From: Glandiceps talaboti
Taxonomy: Eukaryota > Hemichordata > Enteropneusta > Spengelidae
Direction of reading: 5' to 3'
Length of the DNA: 64,000 bases
Assembly (NCBI RefSeq): GCF_964340395.1
Contig: NC_135558.1
Location: forward strand, 8,030,001-8,094,000
The translations under genes and the position numbers were made by a program. Positions 1-24,767 of the stretch are shown in pieces (the stretch's first letter is position 1; each line of letters begins with the position of its first letter). The notes beneath the pieces are model-generated. The model ran no database searches and was not told the DNA's origin. It saw nothing but the letters and a program-made list of their open reading frames with translations.

Positions 1-586
1 CTTATATGCAGTCAACTATTTTAACAATGTCAGAAGTAATGTATAGGATGCATGCATCGACCGTTTAATCAAGGCTGTCAGTGTTATGTAAGTATTTTCA
101 CCTGAGTAAAGACTTCTGTTTGTGTCACTTCAACACTGGCTTTTGTCTAAAGTCAGACTCAGACTACCGTACGCAGAAAAAGTAGACTACTAAGATCAAA
201 ATAACAATTGTTCAACTAGGTTTGATATCACCAAAACAAAAATATGCAGTTTGCCATGAATTGGGTTTCATGTAGCACTTGTGAACGCTCAAGTTTGACC
301 TCAAAATGCTACACGTGACAGGTGGACAAGAAAGTCGACTATGACACATAACATTTCACTTGTAAGGAAATGTGAACCAATTTCATTCAAAATGTTATCA
401 GATTCAAATAAATTTAATACCATGACAAAAAATGTGTCTTTTTGGAGATAAGAATCTCTCTCTGTTGTATAAAAAATTTGTTTTTTCTCCCTCACTGTAG
501 TCTGCACTATTTTATCGATGTGATAAGTATGACGTATATATGGTTTTGTTTGATTATTGTATGATTTATATTTCTACAAACATCAG
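1..586. other. No gene recognised; upstream of the first visible carboxypeptidase exon
   Basis: This AT-rich stretch should hold, or lie downstream of, the exon encoding the signal peptide of the carboxypeptidase that follows. I searched for a hydrophobic Met-initiated exon with a GT donor leaving two bases of a codon and found none that was convincing. The exon is probably upstream of the window. Confidence 0.4.
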
Positions 587-6495
<5,909 letters not shown>

Positions 6496-7599
6496 AATGC
6501 TCACCAAATGATATATTATCCTTCTGTTTACATCGATAAAGATTAACACATAAGTTCTCTTCTTCCACTTTGGATTAAGAAACAGATAATTTTTTCTTCT
6601 TTGGTGTCCGAACTATGATCCAAGAGTAGCTATAAAATAGCCGGCGGTGTTGGGCAAACCCACTTGTGGAGGGTACTCCTCAAATTTCCAGACAGGGATG
6701 TGTGACCTTAAGTGAAAACATTTACCCTATATAATCCAAAAAACCAACAGACCATTGTTGGGGATTTTCAGTCACAATTATCCAGTAAATTAATTTCCCA
6801 TGTTATCGGCTCCATGATCAAATGATTTTTGTTCTTGAAAATCGACCCACTTTTAGGGTTTTTAGTTCGTGAAAAATGACTCACTTGAGCAGCACATATC
6901 CGTATACCTTTGAGAGTACCACGGGGGGGAGGGGGGGGAGTAGTAGCAAATATACCACTTATCTACAGTGACATAACAGAGGGTGGTCAGTTAAATGTAC
7001 ATAACTGACAAGTACTCTAAACTATGAATTTACATGTTGAAGGTAATCTTTTTGACACCTCCAGTGTGCTCAACACCTGCAGCTATTTTATGACTACATT
7101 TTTCTATTCTGTCAGATCTTCTGTGTACACAGAAGAAGAGCAAGTGATTTGTTCAGAACATGCCTGTGTTTCTAAATTGAAAGTGAAATATGAGAATTTG
7201 TGTACTAATCATAGTGCTTCCATGATAAATATACATAGTGTAATGGATAAAGATTGTCCAATATTTGTGTATTGCATCACTGCGGATAATTATGAGAACA
7301 TTTGGTCTGAACACTAGTTTCCTTCCTCCGATCGCATGTAGTTGCCATGGTAGCAATGAACATATGCCCCCGTTGGATAGGTGTTCTAAATTTAAAGGGA
7401 TGATACCATATGAATTCACTATGTTTGACACAAACTTAGATGTTAAAAGGGGATAATAGGCCTTGCTGCGTTTTGTTAGCTGTAACAGTTTCTGTTATTA
7501 TTGTCCATTTGTCTAACTGTTTACAATGATCTACTATTGTTCCGGTTCAGCGCCATAGAACATTATGTCCTATTGGATTTTGAAGTTATACAAATTCTT

Positions 7600-7659
7600 T
7601 TGATTGATTGATTGATTTTTTGATTGATTGATTGATTGATTGGTTGGTTGATTGATTGG

Positions 7660-7694
<35 letters not shown>
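7600..7694. repeat. (GATT)n microsatellite
   Basis: Tandem GATT units with occasional GGTT variants. Confidence 0.95.
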
Positions 7695-7696
<2 letters not shown>

Positions 7697-9484
7697 AAAT
7701 GTATAACAATATAAGCAGTTGACAATACATTAAGCAGATGTTCACTACCAAGGCATGTACATCACTTCTAACAAAGTTTTTATCGATGCCAGCTCCGTAT
7801 TAACAAGTGGAAGTGAATGAAATGAAGACATTTTTTCTCGTTTAAACATCAAAATGAATTCACAAGGAATCAACAATTATGATACAGTATTATGAAAGCG
7901 TTATGAGAAACTGTTTAAATAAAAAAGGTATCAATGTCGTTTATATATATATATGGAAAGAGATTAAAGCATTTTAATGAAGGCATATTATTATTGGAAG
8001 TTTTGGAAAGTACACAAAGGACGGATACACATGTAGGTGTTTTGACGGTGTGATTTGTAGGTTCCTCGTGTGTAAAACATTAGATCCCATTCCCCATGAT
8101 ATCATACATTTGGATTTTGGGTTTCAAATTCCCACGCCTTTGTCCCTGTAAAATTTGTTTTTGCAAAATACCGAATAAAAGGATGTAAATGACCATTTTA
8201 TGGTTATTATAAGAAGATAAATGTAAGCAATGCCCATCGCATAATTTGATAAGTTGACATCGTCGTAAACCACAGCCTCTTTTACGGCACCGTCCAAGAC
8301 GCACCGCCAAGAACAGCAGAAATGTGTGCTCTGCTGGCTTGCGAGAATGTACGTTGAATTAAAGCTGACAACATAGTTCTGTATTATGGTTATTTTGAAC
8401 TGCATTCTTGTTTGGCCAGTCTCGAGGCAGACATCTACTGGAATATAGTAGATGCTTTATGCATCTTGAAGAATGCAATCACTGACCGTGGGCGTATTAC
8501 TATTAAGGGGCTCCCCTAAATGTATCTATGTACTGACCACCCTTTGCCACTTGCTTATGACTTCAGTGCTGTGAATGGTCTTTTTCGAAGATAGCGAGTA
8601 ACTGGTCACAGGCAACACAGTTATAACGTCAGTAACTTCAGTGATTCTGCACATTGTGATGTTCAACTGGTCGGAGTGATGGCCCACGTTTTACAATCGA
8701 GGTCAGGATTTCACCGGAAACGGAAATCATTTTTGCATTACTAGAATGCGCACGCATACATAACATGGCGTCATACTCCAAGCAATCATGCAAACGATCT
8801 TTCTTTGATAAATCATGCATTACCTGTTATTGGCAACGATTCGAAATAATAAATCTAACAACCATGTATTTAACATAATGGTGATTTAATGTTCGTGTTC
8901 AAATTCAGACAAGACAGTGATATGCATACATGGCGTATTTAAATGAGTTTGTATTCAATGACTGGAGATCTAAAGAATATTGATGCAGAAACATACCTAC
9001 ATTCAACAAAAGCTGAAGAATGATAGATAACAAAATAGTAAACATACCGTTCTAGAACAAAAAAACAACATCTAAAACTGTTATCATTATCATTGGAAGC
9101 ATGACGTCGCCCTCACACCATTAGGCAATCAGTTCTTTTGTTTTGACATCGGATGGATTTACATATACATTCTTTGTTTCAAAATTCAACATGAAAAAAA
9201 CACTTCTGAATATTCACTACTCCCTAATGTCTAATTACAGTAACTTACTTCGCTTCACAATTTAAATATTCAAATGACACTGTTTGCTGACGATTTGTTT
9301 TGAGGAAAAATGTAACGATACAAGCTTGAGTGTGTAATTGGTAGATGACATAAAATTCAGGAGAGCATGTTTCCCGAAACATTTAACGATCATAGAGAGA
9401 TGGAAACATCACAGCTTCCCATTTTGAAGGGAAATGATCGATCTACAGTGTACAACTGTCATCGAAACAAAACGTAGTCTGTCA

Positions 9485-10038
9485 TGACAAAAATCTTACT
9501 AACAATGGTAAATTTTCTTACTAACAATGGTAAAGTTTCTTACTAACAATGGTAAATTTTCTTACAATGGTAAATTTTCTTACTAACAATGGTAAATTTT
9601 CTTACTAACAATGATAAATTTTCTTACTAACAATGATAAATTTTCTTACTAACAATGGTAAATTTTCTTACTTACAATGGTAAAGTTTCTTACTAACAAT
9701 GATAAATTTTCTTACTAACAATGATAAATTTTCTTACTAACAATGATAAATTTTCTTACTTACAATGGTAAAGTTTCTTACTAACAATGATAAATTTTCT
9801 TACTAACAATGGTAAATTTTCTTACTAACAATGGTAAAGTTTCTTACTAACAATGGTAAATTTTCTTACTTACAATGGTAAATTTTCTTACTAACAATGG
9901 TAAAGTTTCTTACTAACAATGGTAAAATTTCTTACTTACAATGGTAAATTTTCTTACTTACAATGATAAATTTTCTCACTAACAATGGTAAATTTTCTTA
10001 CTAACAATGGTAAATTTTCTTACTAACAATGGTAAATT
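9485..10038. repeat. 22-bp minisatellite, about 25 copies
   Basis: Tandem unit built on ttttcttactaacaatgg plus taaa. Units differ by a few recurrent variants (ggtaaa/gataaa, actaac/acttac, attttc/agtttc), so higher-order shuffling of unit types is visible. Confidence 0.95.
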
Positions 10039-10209
10039 TTGTTATCTGCTCTACAAATATCTCCCTGTATCGTTTCATCTAATCGTCTGGCGTGGAAAAA
10101 ACGTTATACTGGAATTGCTCCATTGTATGTGACATGTACAGCGATAAGGATTCTAGTTGCAAATAAGTGAACTATGTATATGAGTTGAATTCTTGGAAAT
10201 AATATTAAA

Positions 10210-10343
<134 letters not shown>

Positions 10344-10657
10344 AACAACCTTAAAAATTGGTCGAATTCGGAAACATGCTCTTAATTAAGCCCCAAACGG
10401 AATTTCAGTTTTATCTGTTACACACTGTTTTCAAATTAAAGTCAAGATAAACACATAAACATGTAAACACAGTGTCCGTTTTAATCTAAAATAATAACAA
10501 TGGAAACATGTTTTAAGTGACAAACTAGCTATTCATACATCCATAAAAGAACGGGACAAGAAATGCACTGAATAAATACACTAATCTGGTTAGTTACATC
10601 TAAAAAGCTAGATTATGTTTCTTCATACATTCGTTCTTCAAGTTCATTGAGAAAGTT

Positions 10658-17449
<6,792 letters not shown>

Positions 17450-17765
17450 ACTAGTTCTCCACTTCAAGCTGTTGAGATGTGCTCGGCGTTGAAAAAAACG
17501 AATTACGTTTTGACCTTGAGCCGTACAAGACCGTTATAGCTTCGTAAACTTTTTTATATGTCGTTTTTTAAAATAGTGTGTCACCAGTGGTATTTTTCTA
17601 TCAAAGTGTCAAATATCCTCCAGTTTTCAACGATCATCAAGGGCGCATTCCTTGCCATTGTCGATATTTCCACTGTATATTTCAACGACTCATACATGCC
17701 AAGAAAATTATTCAGCGCATGCGTACACTCAGTAGTATTCAAGCATCTGATTGGTTGTCGATCAT
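17450..17765. promoter_or_regulatory. Divergent promoter between copy A and remnant X
   Basis: This is the inverted counterpart of the B-C intergenic region. Shared blocks include atatttcaacgact, then gcgcatgcgtacac (17715-17728, resembling an NRF1 site), then tgattggttgtcgatc (from 17748, containing an inverted CCAAT box), then cttgtcaatcaat. No TATA box is evident. The distance from the ATG of A to the NRF1-like motif is about 266 bp, against about 280 bp for C. Confidence 0.65.
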
Positions 17766-17938
17766 ATACTTTCACAGTTCTTGTCAATCAATGTTTAATC
17801 TAATGACAATGAGGCCATAAGGAAAATAAATTTTGTGTTTCCGGTAACCCAAGTTACCCAACTGGTCCTTAATTCATCAACTCTAAACATATTTACATTA
17901 AAAAAGGCAAACTGATGAGTCTCATATCTTATGTGTAT

Positions 17939-17977
<39 letters not shown>

Positions 17978-18605
17978 TTACGATCATTCCATTCATTTGA
18001 TTTCGGGGGGGGGGGGCAGGAGGAAGTGGGTATGGCAACAATTCCTTTTCTCATCACTGTGACAGCTAATTTTTTTCTATTGTCAGTAATAAATTTAAAT
18101 GTATTGATTATAAGTAAGACCTGCATTCAAAGATGATTGGAAATTAAACTTAACATTAATGAACGAATTATCTCAAGAAAACAAATCATGTTATTTCTAT
18201 TCTAGTCAAGAAGTGAGTTTAATTAATTTTGGCTCGAAAAAGTCAACGAATGGTTTAATGTCAACGTATTATACACGTCATATCAATGTAAGACCACCAG
18301 CAGCGTACATGAAAGACGCGTTTATGAAATCATCACCGTCTTCTCATTCTGATGGTACACTCATTAGCGACGGGAAATGCTAGGTCGTGAAACCTGTTTA
18401 CTCCGATGTACGACGGGATGTGCAACAATGGTTCAGTTGAAGCCTGGTCTTAGCGGACACATGCTGGGTGGGCTTGATTATATCTGGTTCAAACCGGTTG
18501 ATCTGACCAACATCGTATTGCATCTGTCATGTTCAGTTCACTCTGTCATTATTCTCGAAACGTCAATCATTCTACTCATACATTCTCCGTTTTCTTGTAG
18601 TACAA
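17632..18605 (+). pseudogene. Remnant X: 5' flank and leader of a lost B-like NIT cyclase copy
   Basis: The segment at about 18270-18605 matches, on the opposite strand, the leader just upstream of copy B (about 35690-35420). Shared words include cattagcgacgggaaatgc, tgtacgacggg and gctgggtgggctt, and the match fades near cattctc (about 18590). The segment 17632-17815 matches 36180-35990 in the same relative order. Nothing resembling TM1, NIT or cyclase exons follows on the plus strand before copy B, so only the promoter-proximal part of this copy survives. A (TTTA)n array and other non-matching DNA interrupt it. Confidence 0.7.
17936..17980. repeat. (TTTA)n microsatellite
   Basis: Tetranucleotide array inside remnant X. 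Confidence 0.95.
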
Positions 18606-20216
18606 TACATGATATACATGATAATGACTCAACATGTTGAAAGTTTGTTTACACAACAAACAAGACAAAAACCTCTATAACCTTTACAGATGTATATATA
18701 AGTATACAATGGGAATGGCTGAATACACTTTATAATGTACAAATTGTCGCCATGATTGCTTAATAGTAGACCCATCCACCATATGTTGAAATATTATCAC
18801 CCACTTGCAACCAGCATCATCAATTTCCAATCTTTAAAGTCTGAGAGATCGTTGAAAGTACATGTACTGTAAAGACTGCTTTCAGCAACAAAATATCTAT
18901 CAACGTTAAGTTTGCAATGTTACGAAAATACAAAATCCAAGGCCAAACCTCCATAGGCAAGACCAAATAGGGATATGAATGTGTATGATTTGAGTGGCTA
19001 TACCTGTGTATGGTAAGAGAATGTATGTTGTTTTGTCATTCCTTGATGTTTTATTTTTGTGTATATTATCTCTGAGCATAATTTGAGTACCAAAATTAGC
19101 TTCCATTCACTTGAATCCATTGCTGGTCCGGGGTCGTTTAATTTTTGCAATATTTGATTCGTGATAGGACAATATATTTAATTCGATCCTTCGTTGAAGA
19201 CTTCAAACGACAAATTGGGAGATCTTTGATTAATGCAATGCTGGTAAACAGATCATTAGTGAGGGAAATAACAACATTTTAATCTTATTTAACAATAAAG
19301 ACAACTAGAGGGTCTTCAATTCAAGGATGGACAAGGCATAAACATATCATCACCATAGCAACCTGGCAAAAACATCTTCCTTTACGCATATAACAGCCTT
19401 GTGTGGCAAAATCCTCACAAACATGTCTAATATTAATCAAAGTGACTGACGTCAATAGTTGCCATGGTAACAACTAACGATATCATTTTGCCGTAAATTG
19501 TTTGTTGTAGGTAAAGTAAACCAAAAAAGAAGATGGGGAGAAAGACAAATTTTGTCTCTTTTTACAAGCAACGTTGTTATCTTTTTGAGTAAAAACCCCT
19601 TTAAGAAATGTGGTCTCCTGTTTTATTGCGCAGTGATTACAGATACAGTACTACTAATTATACATATTTGATATTAATTAATCGAAACATGGCTTTGGAT
19701 ATTAGTTTTCATTCTTAACCGAATGTTATGTGTTTTTTTGCTGTTAATACAATTTGTATTGGGCGTATTACAAAGATAAGAAACATCTTTTTTTCATAAA
19801 TGGAAATTTCACATTTTGCATTTGGAAACTTTTCTTAAAGTTTTCAATTTCAAAAAATGCCCCCATTTCTTAATGTGTGCATTTACTTTACTTTTTCTAA
19901 CTAAACGCAATATGAAACTCGACACTCAGTATTTTTGCATGCCATGAAATCTGAAATATTTATTAAATATAATGCTTATCAACAAGAATAACATAATTTG
20001 ATACTAATGACATGTGTTCATCATCTAGGATGATTTGTCTTTCATTTGGAATATACGAAGTCATGTTTGCCTTCTCCATAACACATAAAATCCATGCCAA
20101 ATGGTATTATTACGGTGTTGAAAGTTGTTCGAATAAATTAACGAAGACGACACGGGGTTCAAAAGTAGCATAGGCATTGTTACACACTGAAGACGTGTAA
20201 ATAATTTTAAATTAAG

Positions 20217-20221
<5 letters not shown>

Positions 20222-20278
<57 letters not shown>
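20222..20278. repeat. (AC)n microsatellite
   Basis: Pure AC array. Confidence 0.97.
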
Positions 20279-20282
<4 letters not shown>

Positions 20283-20416
20283 CATTCAGTGAACACAAGA
20301 TAAGACAAATTTGTGTTAGTGGTGCTTTTTTCGGGCACACTAGAGTTAACGAAGTTGCCCATCCGTGTTGTCTGTGAGAGATCTTCAGGATTAGGTTAAA
20401 AAAATTGTGATAGAAT

Positions 20417-20740
20417 AGGTGGGGTAGGTAGATTTTAAAATATATATATATTTTTTTCATGTGTGAGTGTCTAGTTCAAGTAGTTATATTTTCCGTTGTT
20501 TTCCACATGGTCTCTGTGTTATTGGTTTCTTCTCATCAGATGTACAGCCATCACAAATCGGAAGAATAGCATTTTTAACTTTTCCACATCTACTATTTCT
20601 CGCGAGACTTCACAATTTTCGCGATTTTATTATTTTTTTCTCTCGAATACGTAAAACAAGTTTAATATCCGACAGTGAAAAACTAGGTGGGGTCGGGTAA
20701 CCGGAACCAAACAATTTGTTTTGGCCTAAAGATATTTTTC
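20417..20740. repeat. Interspersed repeat, family 1, copy 1
   Basis: Shares a collinear segment with 25465-25770: ggggtaggtagatttt, then gttgttttccacatggtc, ggtttcttctcatcagatg, and cgcgagacttcacaatttt. The distal part (aaaaactaggtggggt...ggtaaccggaa) recurs at 28215-28250. It looks like a dispersed non-autonomous element; I see no coding capacity. Confidence 0.75.
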
Positions 20741-22079
20741 TCGCAAATCTATTTATGAAAGAATATGTTGGTGAAAGGAGACGAATGGATAGTGGTATAT
20801 TATGCTCTAGATATTTCATACAAAGGAGAGAATCAACCTGAAAGACAACGTCAGTGGTACAACATATTCTGTATCCTCTCGTCAAACCATACGTCATTCA
20901 TAGAGAAACAACATAACAAGTTAAATGGTTTATTATGAACCACAACGACGTTTACATTTACAGTGAAATAACATCCACATAGTAAAGGAGAATAGTCCAA
21001 AATATTACAATATTGATGATACAAAAACAATAAAGACAATTACTTCTACGATCTGTGTGTATTTGTTAAATCATCTTGGCATACACATGTATGTATTAGA
21101 GTGACCCTATTTTTTCCCCATTATCCGAAACCCATATTTTCAGCTCCGACATCAAAATAAAAAAAATTGTTTTCGTCCGCCCATAATATTTTGTGAAACA
21201 GTGCCCTTTCTGGCAAGAATAAGCAAGTGTCTGGACTGTCAACGTCATCTACAGTCATGGCGGTGGCGACGATACTTGCTCGCGAACAGAGCATTTCGGA
21301 AGTTTTTGAAGGGGGGGGGGGGGGCTCAGAACATGGCAATTGTGTAGAGAAGCTGGGAAAGGACTTGATACAAGTCCAATAAAAAGAAGGTAGAGAGGAG
21401 CATAAAGAGAGAAAGGGAAACGTGAAGATGATTTTGTATTTATTTTACTTTTTTTGTTTTAAATCGACCGTCCGACCCATAGTTTCCATTAAAAAGTAAT
21501 GAGAAACAATAAAAAAAATCGGGTCACCCTTACATAACATCAAAACAGAATCAGAGACGCAAGAAGCATGCGTTACCTGTCGTCAATAAAATGGTATTAA
21601 CTAGTGGAGATTTTAAGGAAAGGTCCAATCAAATGAATTTGCCCTTTTAGAGAAACACTGATCTTGGTAATAAAGTTATTAATCGAATTACTATTGGGAT
21701 TAGTCAACTAGGTTGACCTCCCGTACATCAATAAGTTGGGGATGAAGGGGTGGGGGTGTCATTCACACTCGATTTCACACGATCTAAGATATCTTGACTT
21801 TCTGCTTTAATGATTGAAAATACAGAAATTAGACTACCACAAGATTTTACAACAAGAGTTATCAGAGAGTGTGTTTGCTTGGTGATATTCTTAAATTGTC
21901 AGAACAATCATGTTGAAATATGCACGACGAAAACAACGAACATAACAACTAACGGTTACCTTTTCAGCTGGGGTTGTACTCTACGATTAAACAAGTTAAA
22001 GAGATTTTCATTTATGTGGGATTCATTGAATACAAATTATCAGGAACACGACCCACAGGGCGTGTAATATTATCATGAA

Positions 22080-22497
22080 GTTGGAAATTCGGGAAAATGT
22101 GTCTACATTACTTGTACCTCTTGGAAATTCGGGAAAATGTGCCCACATTACTTGTACCCTTTGGAAATTCGGGAAAATGTGTCCACATTACTTGTACTCC
22201 TTGGAAATTCGGGAAAATGTGTCCACATTACTTGTACCGCTTGGAAATTCGGGGAAAATGATGTGTCTACATTACTTGTACTCCTTGAAAATTCGGGAAA
22301 ATGTGTCCACATTACTTGTACCGCTTGGAAATTCGGGGAAAAATGATGTGTCTACATTACTTGTACCTCTTGGAAATTTGGGAAAATGTGTTTACATTAC
22401 TTGTACCTCTTGGAAATTCGGGAAAATGTGTTTACATTACTTGTACCTCTTGGAAATTTGGGAAAATGTGTCTACATTACTTGTACCTCTTGGAAAT
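22080..22497. repeat. 40-bp minisatellite, about 10 copies
   Basis: The unit starts ttggaaattcgggaaaatgt and continues to cttgtacctc. A few units carry a short insertion (ggggaaaatgatg). The unit is not a multiple of three, so the long ORFs across it change frame from unit to unit and are not proteins. Confidence 0.95.
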
Positions 22498-24767
22498 TAA
22501 AAACAAACCATATATACTGATAGCAAATCATTTCAGGTTGAGTTTATATACAACGTATTAAGTCATTTTATCTCTTGCGATTTGTGTGCATGGCAATCGA
22601 TTTCCATCAGTTCTACTTTTAGGAAATGTACACAATTTACGGTTACACAAATTTTGTAGCTCCTCTCACCCTCCCCTCTCAAAAAATGTTAAGATCCGCC
22701 AAGCATTATTTTAGCCACCCCGTCTGTCACCTACACTACAGTGGTAATATAAAATTACACGGTACAATGATGCATTAAAATAATAGTGATCGCCAACTAC
22801 AATGATACTCTGAACGAAATTACTTTACAAAGGATGTGGATTTCAAATGCATAAGGAGATGTCTCATAATGAGCTCTAACCTATACAGCGAGGTACTTAG
22901 CCAGCCACCTTCTATCTTGTTTTGGGAGAAAGACAATTATTACCTTGATCGCTACTGATAGGAAGGAGACACTTCCAAAGACGGGAAAAAATGAAAATAA
23001 GACAATGTAGGAGGCCATTTAGAGGCATAAAATATCAAACCATAGACATAATTTAAAGTCTTACGTAACAATGCTTGAATATGGTAATAAAATACTAGAA
23101 TTGAGACAATTATGCTACACAGTACATATTATCTGGAAGTGTATTTTGTTGTGGCAAAGCTGATATTTTGCGGATGTGCACTTGGTAAATGACTTCTCGT
23201 GAAGTTTAATTTGGTTCCCGAAAATCCCGCATAAAGAGCAAAACATTTCAAGTCTTTCAGGCTATCAGACTTTTGATGGTCCAATGACTGCTCAGGCCAC
23301 TTCCCATGGTCGTAAACTTTGCTCAATTCTTTTTAATAGTGCACGTTGGTATGCAACAGCTTAATTTAATCTCAATTCAAGCTTGAATGCATCATCATTG
23401 CCAAGTAGTCCACTGTATAAGATATTATATAATTTGGAATAGACTCAAATGTATATAGTCAAAATTTAATGTATTTATTCAGAAAAAATAAAGAAATCTT
23501 CTTAATTTTGAAACAAAGTGTGCACTTTACTGATGATATATTGCCCATCACCAAATAAAATATATTGAAATGCCAAAAATATGGGTAGGTCGGGTCCGTT
23601 GAACAGCTTTTTTAATATTTCTGACCTACTGTCGTATCTTTTGAAAGCAGTTGCCGAAAAGATGTCACATTCAAAGTAAAAAAAAACAAACTTTGATGGT
23701 GCTTTCTCAAATAAGTAACACAACAAAATAACCCTTGTCTTTACCTAAATATTTGCCCTAAAGTCTGTGCAGATATAACGGGAAAGAAGCAACATTATGA
23801 ACATATTTTTTTCTATTATTCCCAAACATTTTATGGCCCTACTTTATGTTGGAACCCAAGGTGAACTCAGTATAATGAGAATTGAAGTTTGGATTTTGAT
23901 GTCGAAGGTACAGCTCTGTTTACAAATTCAGGGCTATTCTTTCCATAGCAAATTTTCGCTTCAAAATAAATTACGGAATAACGCCAGTGTCAGTGCAATG
24001 AGATAATTATATATCAAACAACATTTCAACCAAAGACAACGACGAACACAATTGAAAGTGGATCTTCAAAGAGTGAATCTGAAACTGCGCACCTAGTTTA
24101 ACAGTTTTTCAGGGCCACCAAATATTCCAAAAAGTGATCTGCCGTTTTATCAGTAAATGTGTAATATAAAGAACAAAATATAAATTAGATCGAGCGCATC
24201 TTCGGAGTCACTGCATGTAGGCGACCTCACTTTGAACGACTTTTGCCTTTGACGTGATACAAAATAGTATGTTTACTCTGTCTGTTCATGACAAATCTCA
24301 AAATTCTAGTAGACTGTCGGACACGACGTCGTGGTTTTTTTAATGGAAGTTTCTCTTTCTGACATTATTGCGACTTACTGTCTTCAAATGAAGGAGACTT
24401 TCAAGACTACTGTTGTTCACGAAAAATGCAGAGTGCATGTGCACTTTCCCTCACAAGGAATTTTTAATTCGCTACACTGCAAAAAATGGCAATTTTAAAC
24501 TGGATACATGTTTATTCAAAGTTAAGCCAGTGTACAATAGAGAGACATATTAGCGAGGAGTTAGTGTAAGTACAGTCACTTTTGACTTAGGTGAACCATC
24601 AATTCAAAGTGCGCGTGCTAGGAATCGTCACATAAATAACGATTTTAATAACATCGCTATGTATTCGAAAGGTTGCTTTTTTACTTTCTTTTTTTTCTAA
24701 AAATCTGGGGGGGGGGGGCAGCTGCCCCCTTGTCCCTCCGCAGGCTACGATACTGGCATATGCTATT

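Larger units (their letters stand above)
18606..24767. other. Intergenic, no gene recognised
   Basis: No exon of any recognisable family on either strand. It contains a CA array, an interspersed repeat (20417-20740) and a 40-bp minisatellite (22080-22497). The body of the lost X copy would have been expected here but is absent. Confidence 0.6.

Noticed and set aside
7024-7317. 97-codon plus-strand ORF
   Set aside because: No recognisable motif, no splice context and overlapping ORFs in other frames; probably chance.
9485-10038. CRISPR-like array
   Set aside because: The units are directly adjacent with no unique spacers, in a eukaryotic genome; it is a minisatellite.
22075-22561. Repeat protein reading LEIRENVSTLLVPLGNSGK on the plus strand
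   Set aside because: The 40-bp unit is not a multiple of three, so successive units are read in different frames; no start context, splice sites or homology. It is a minisatellite.
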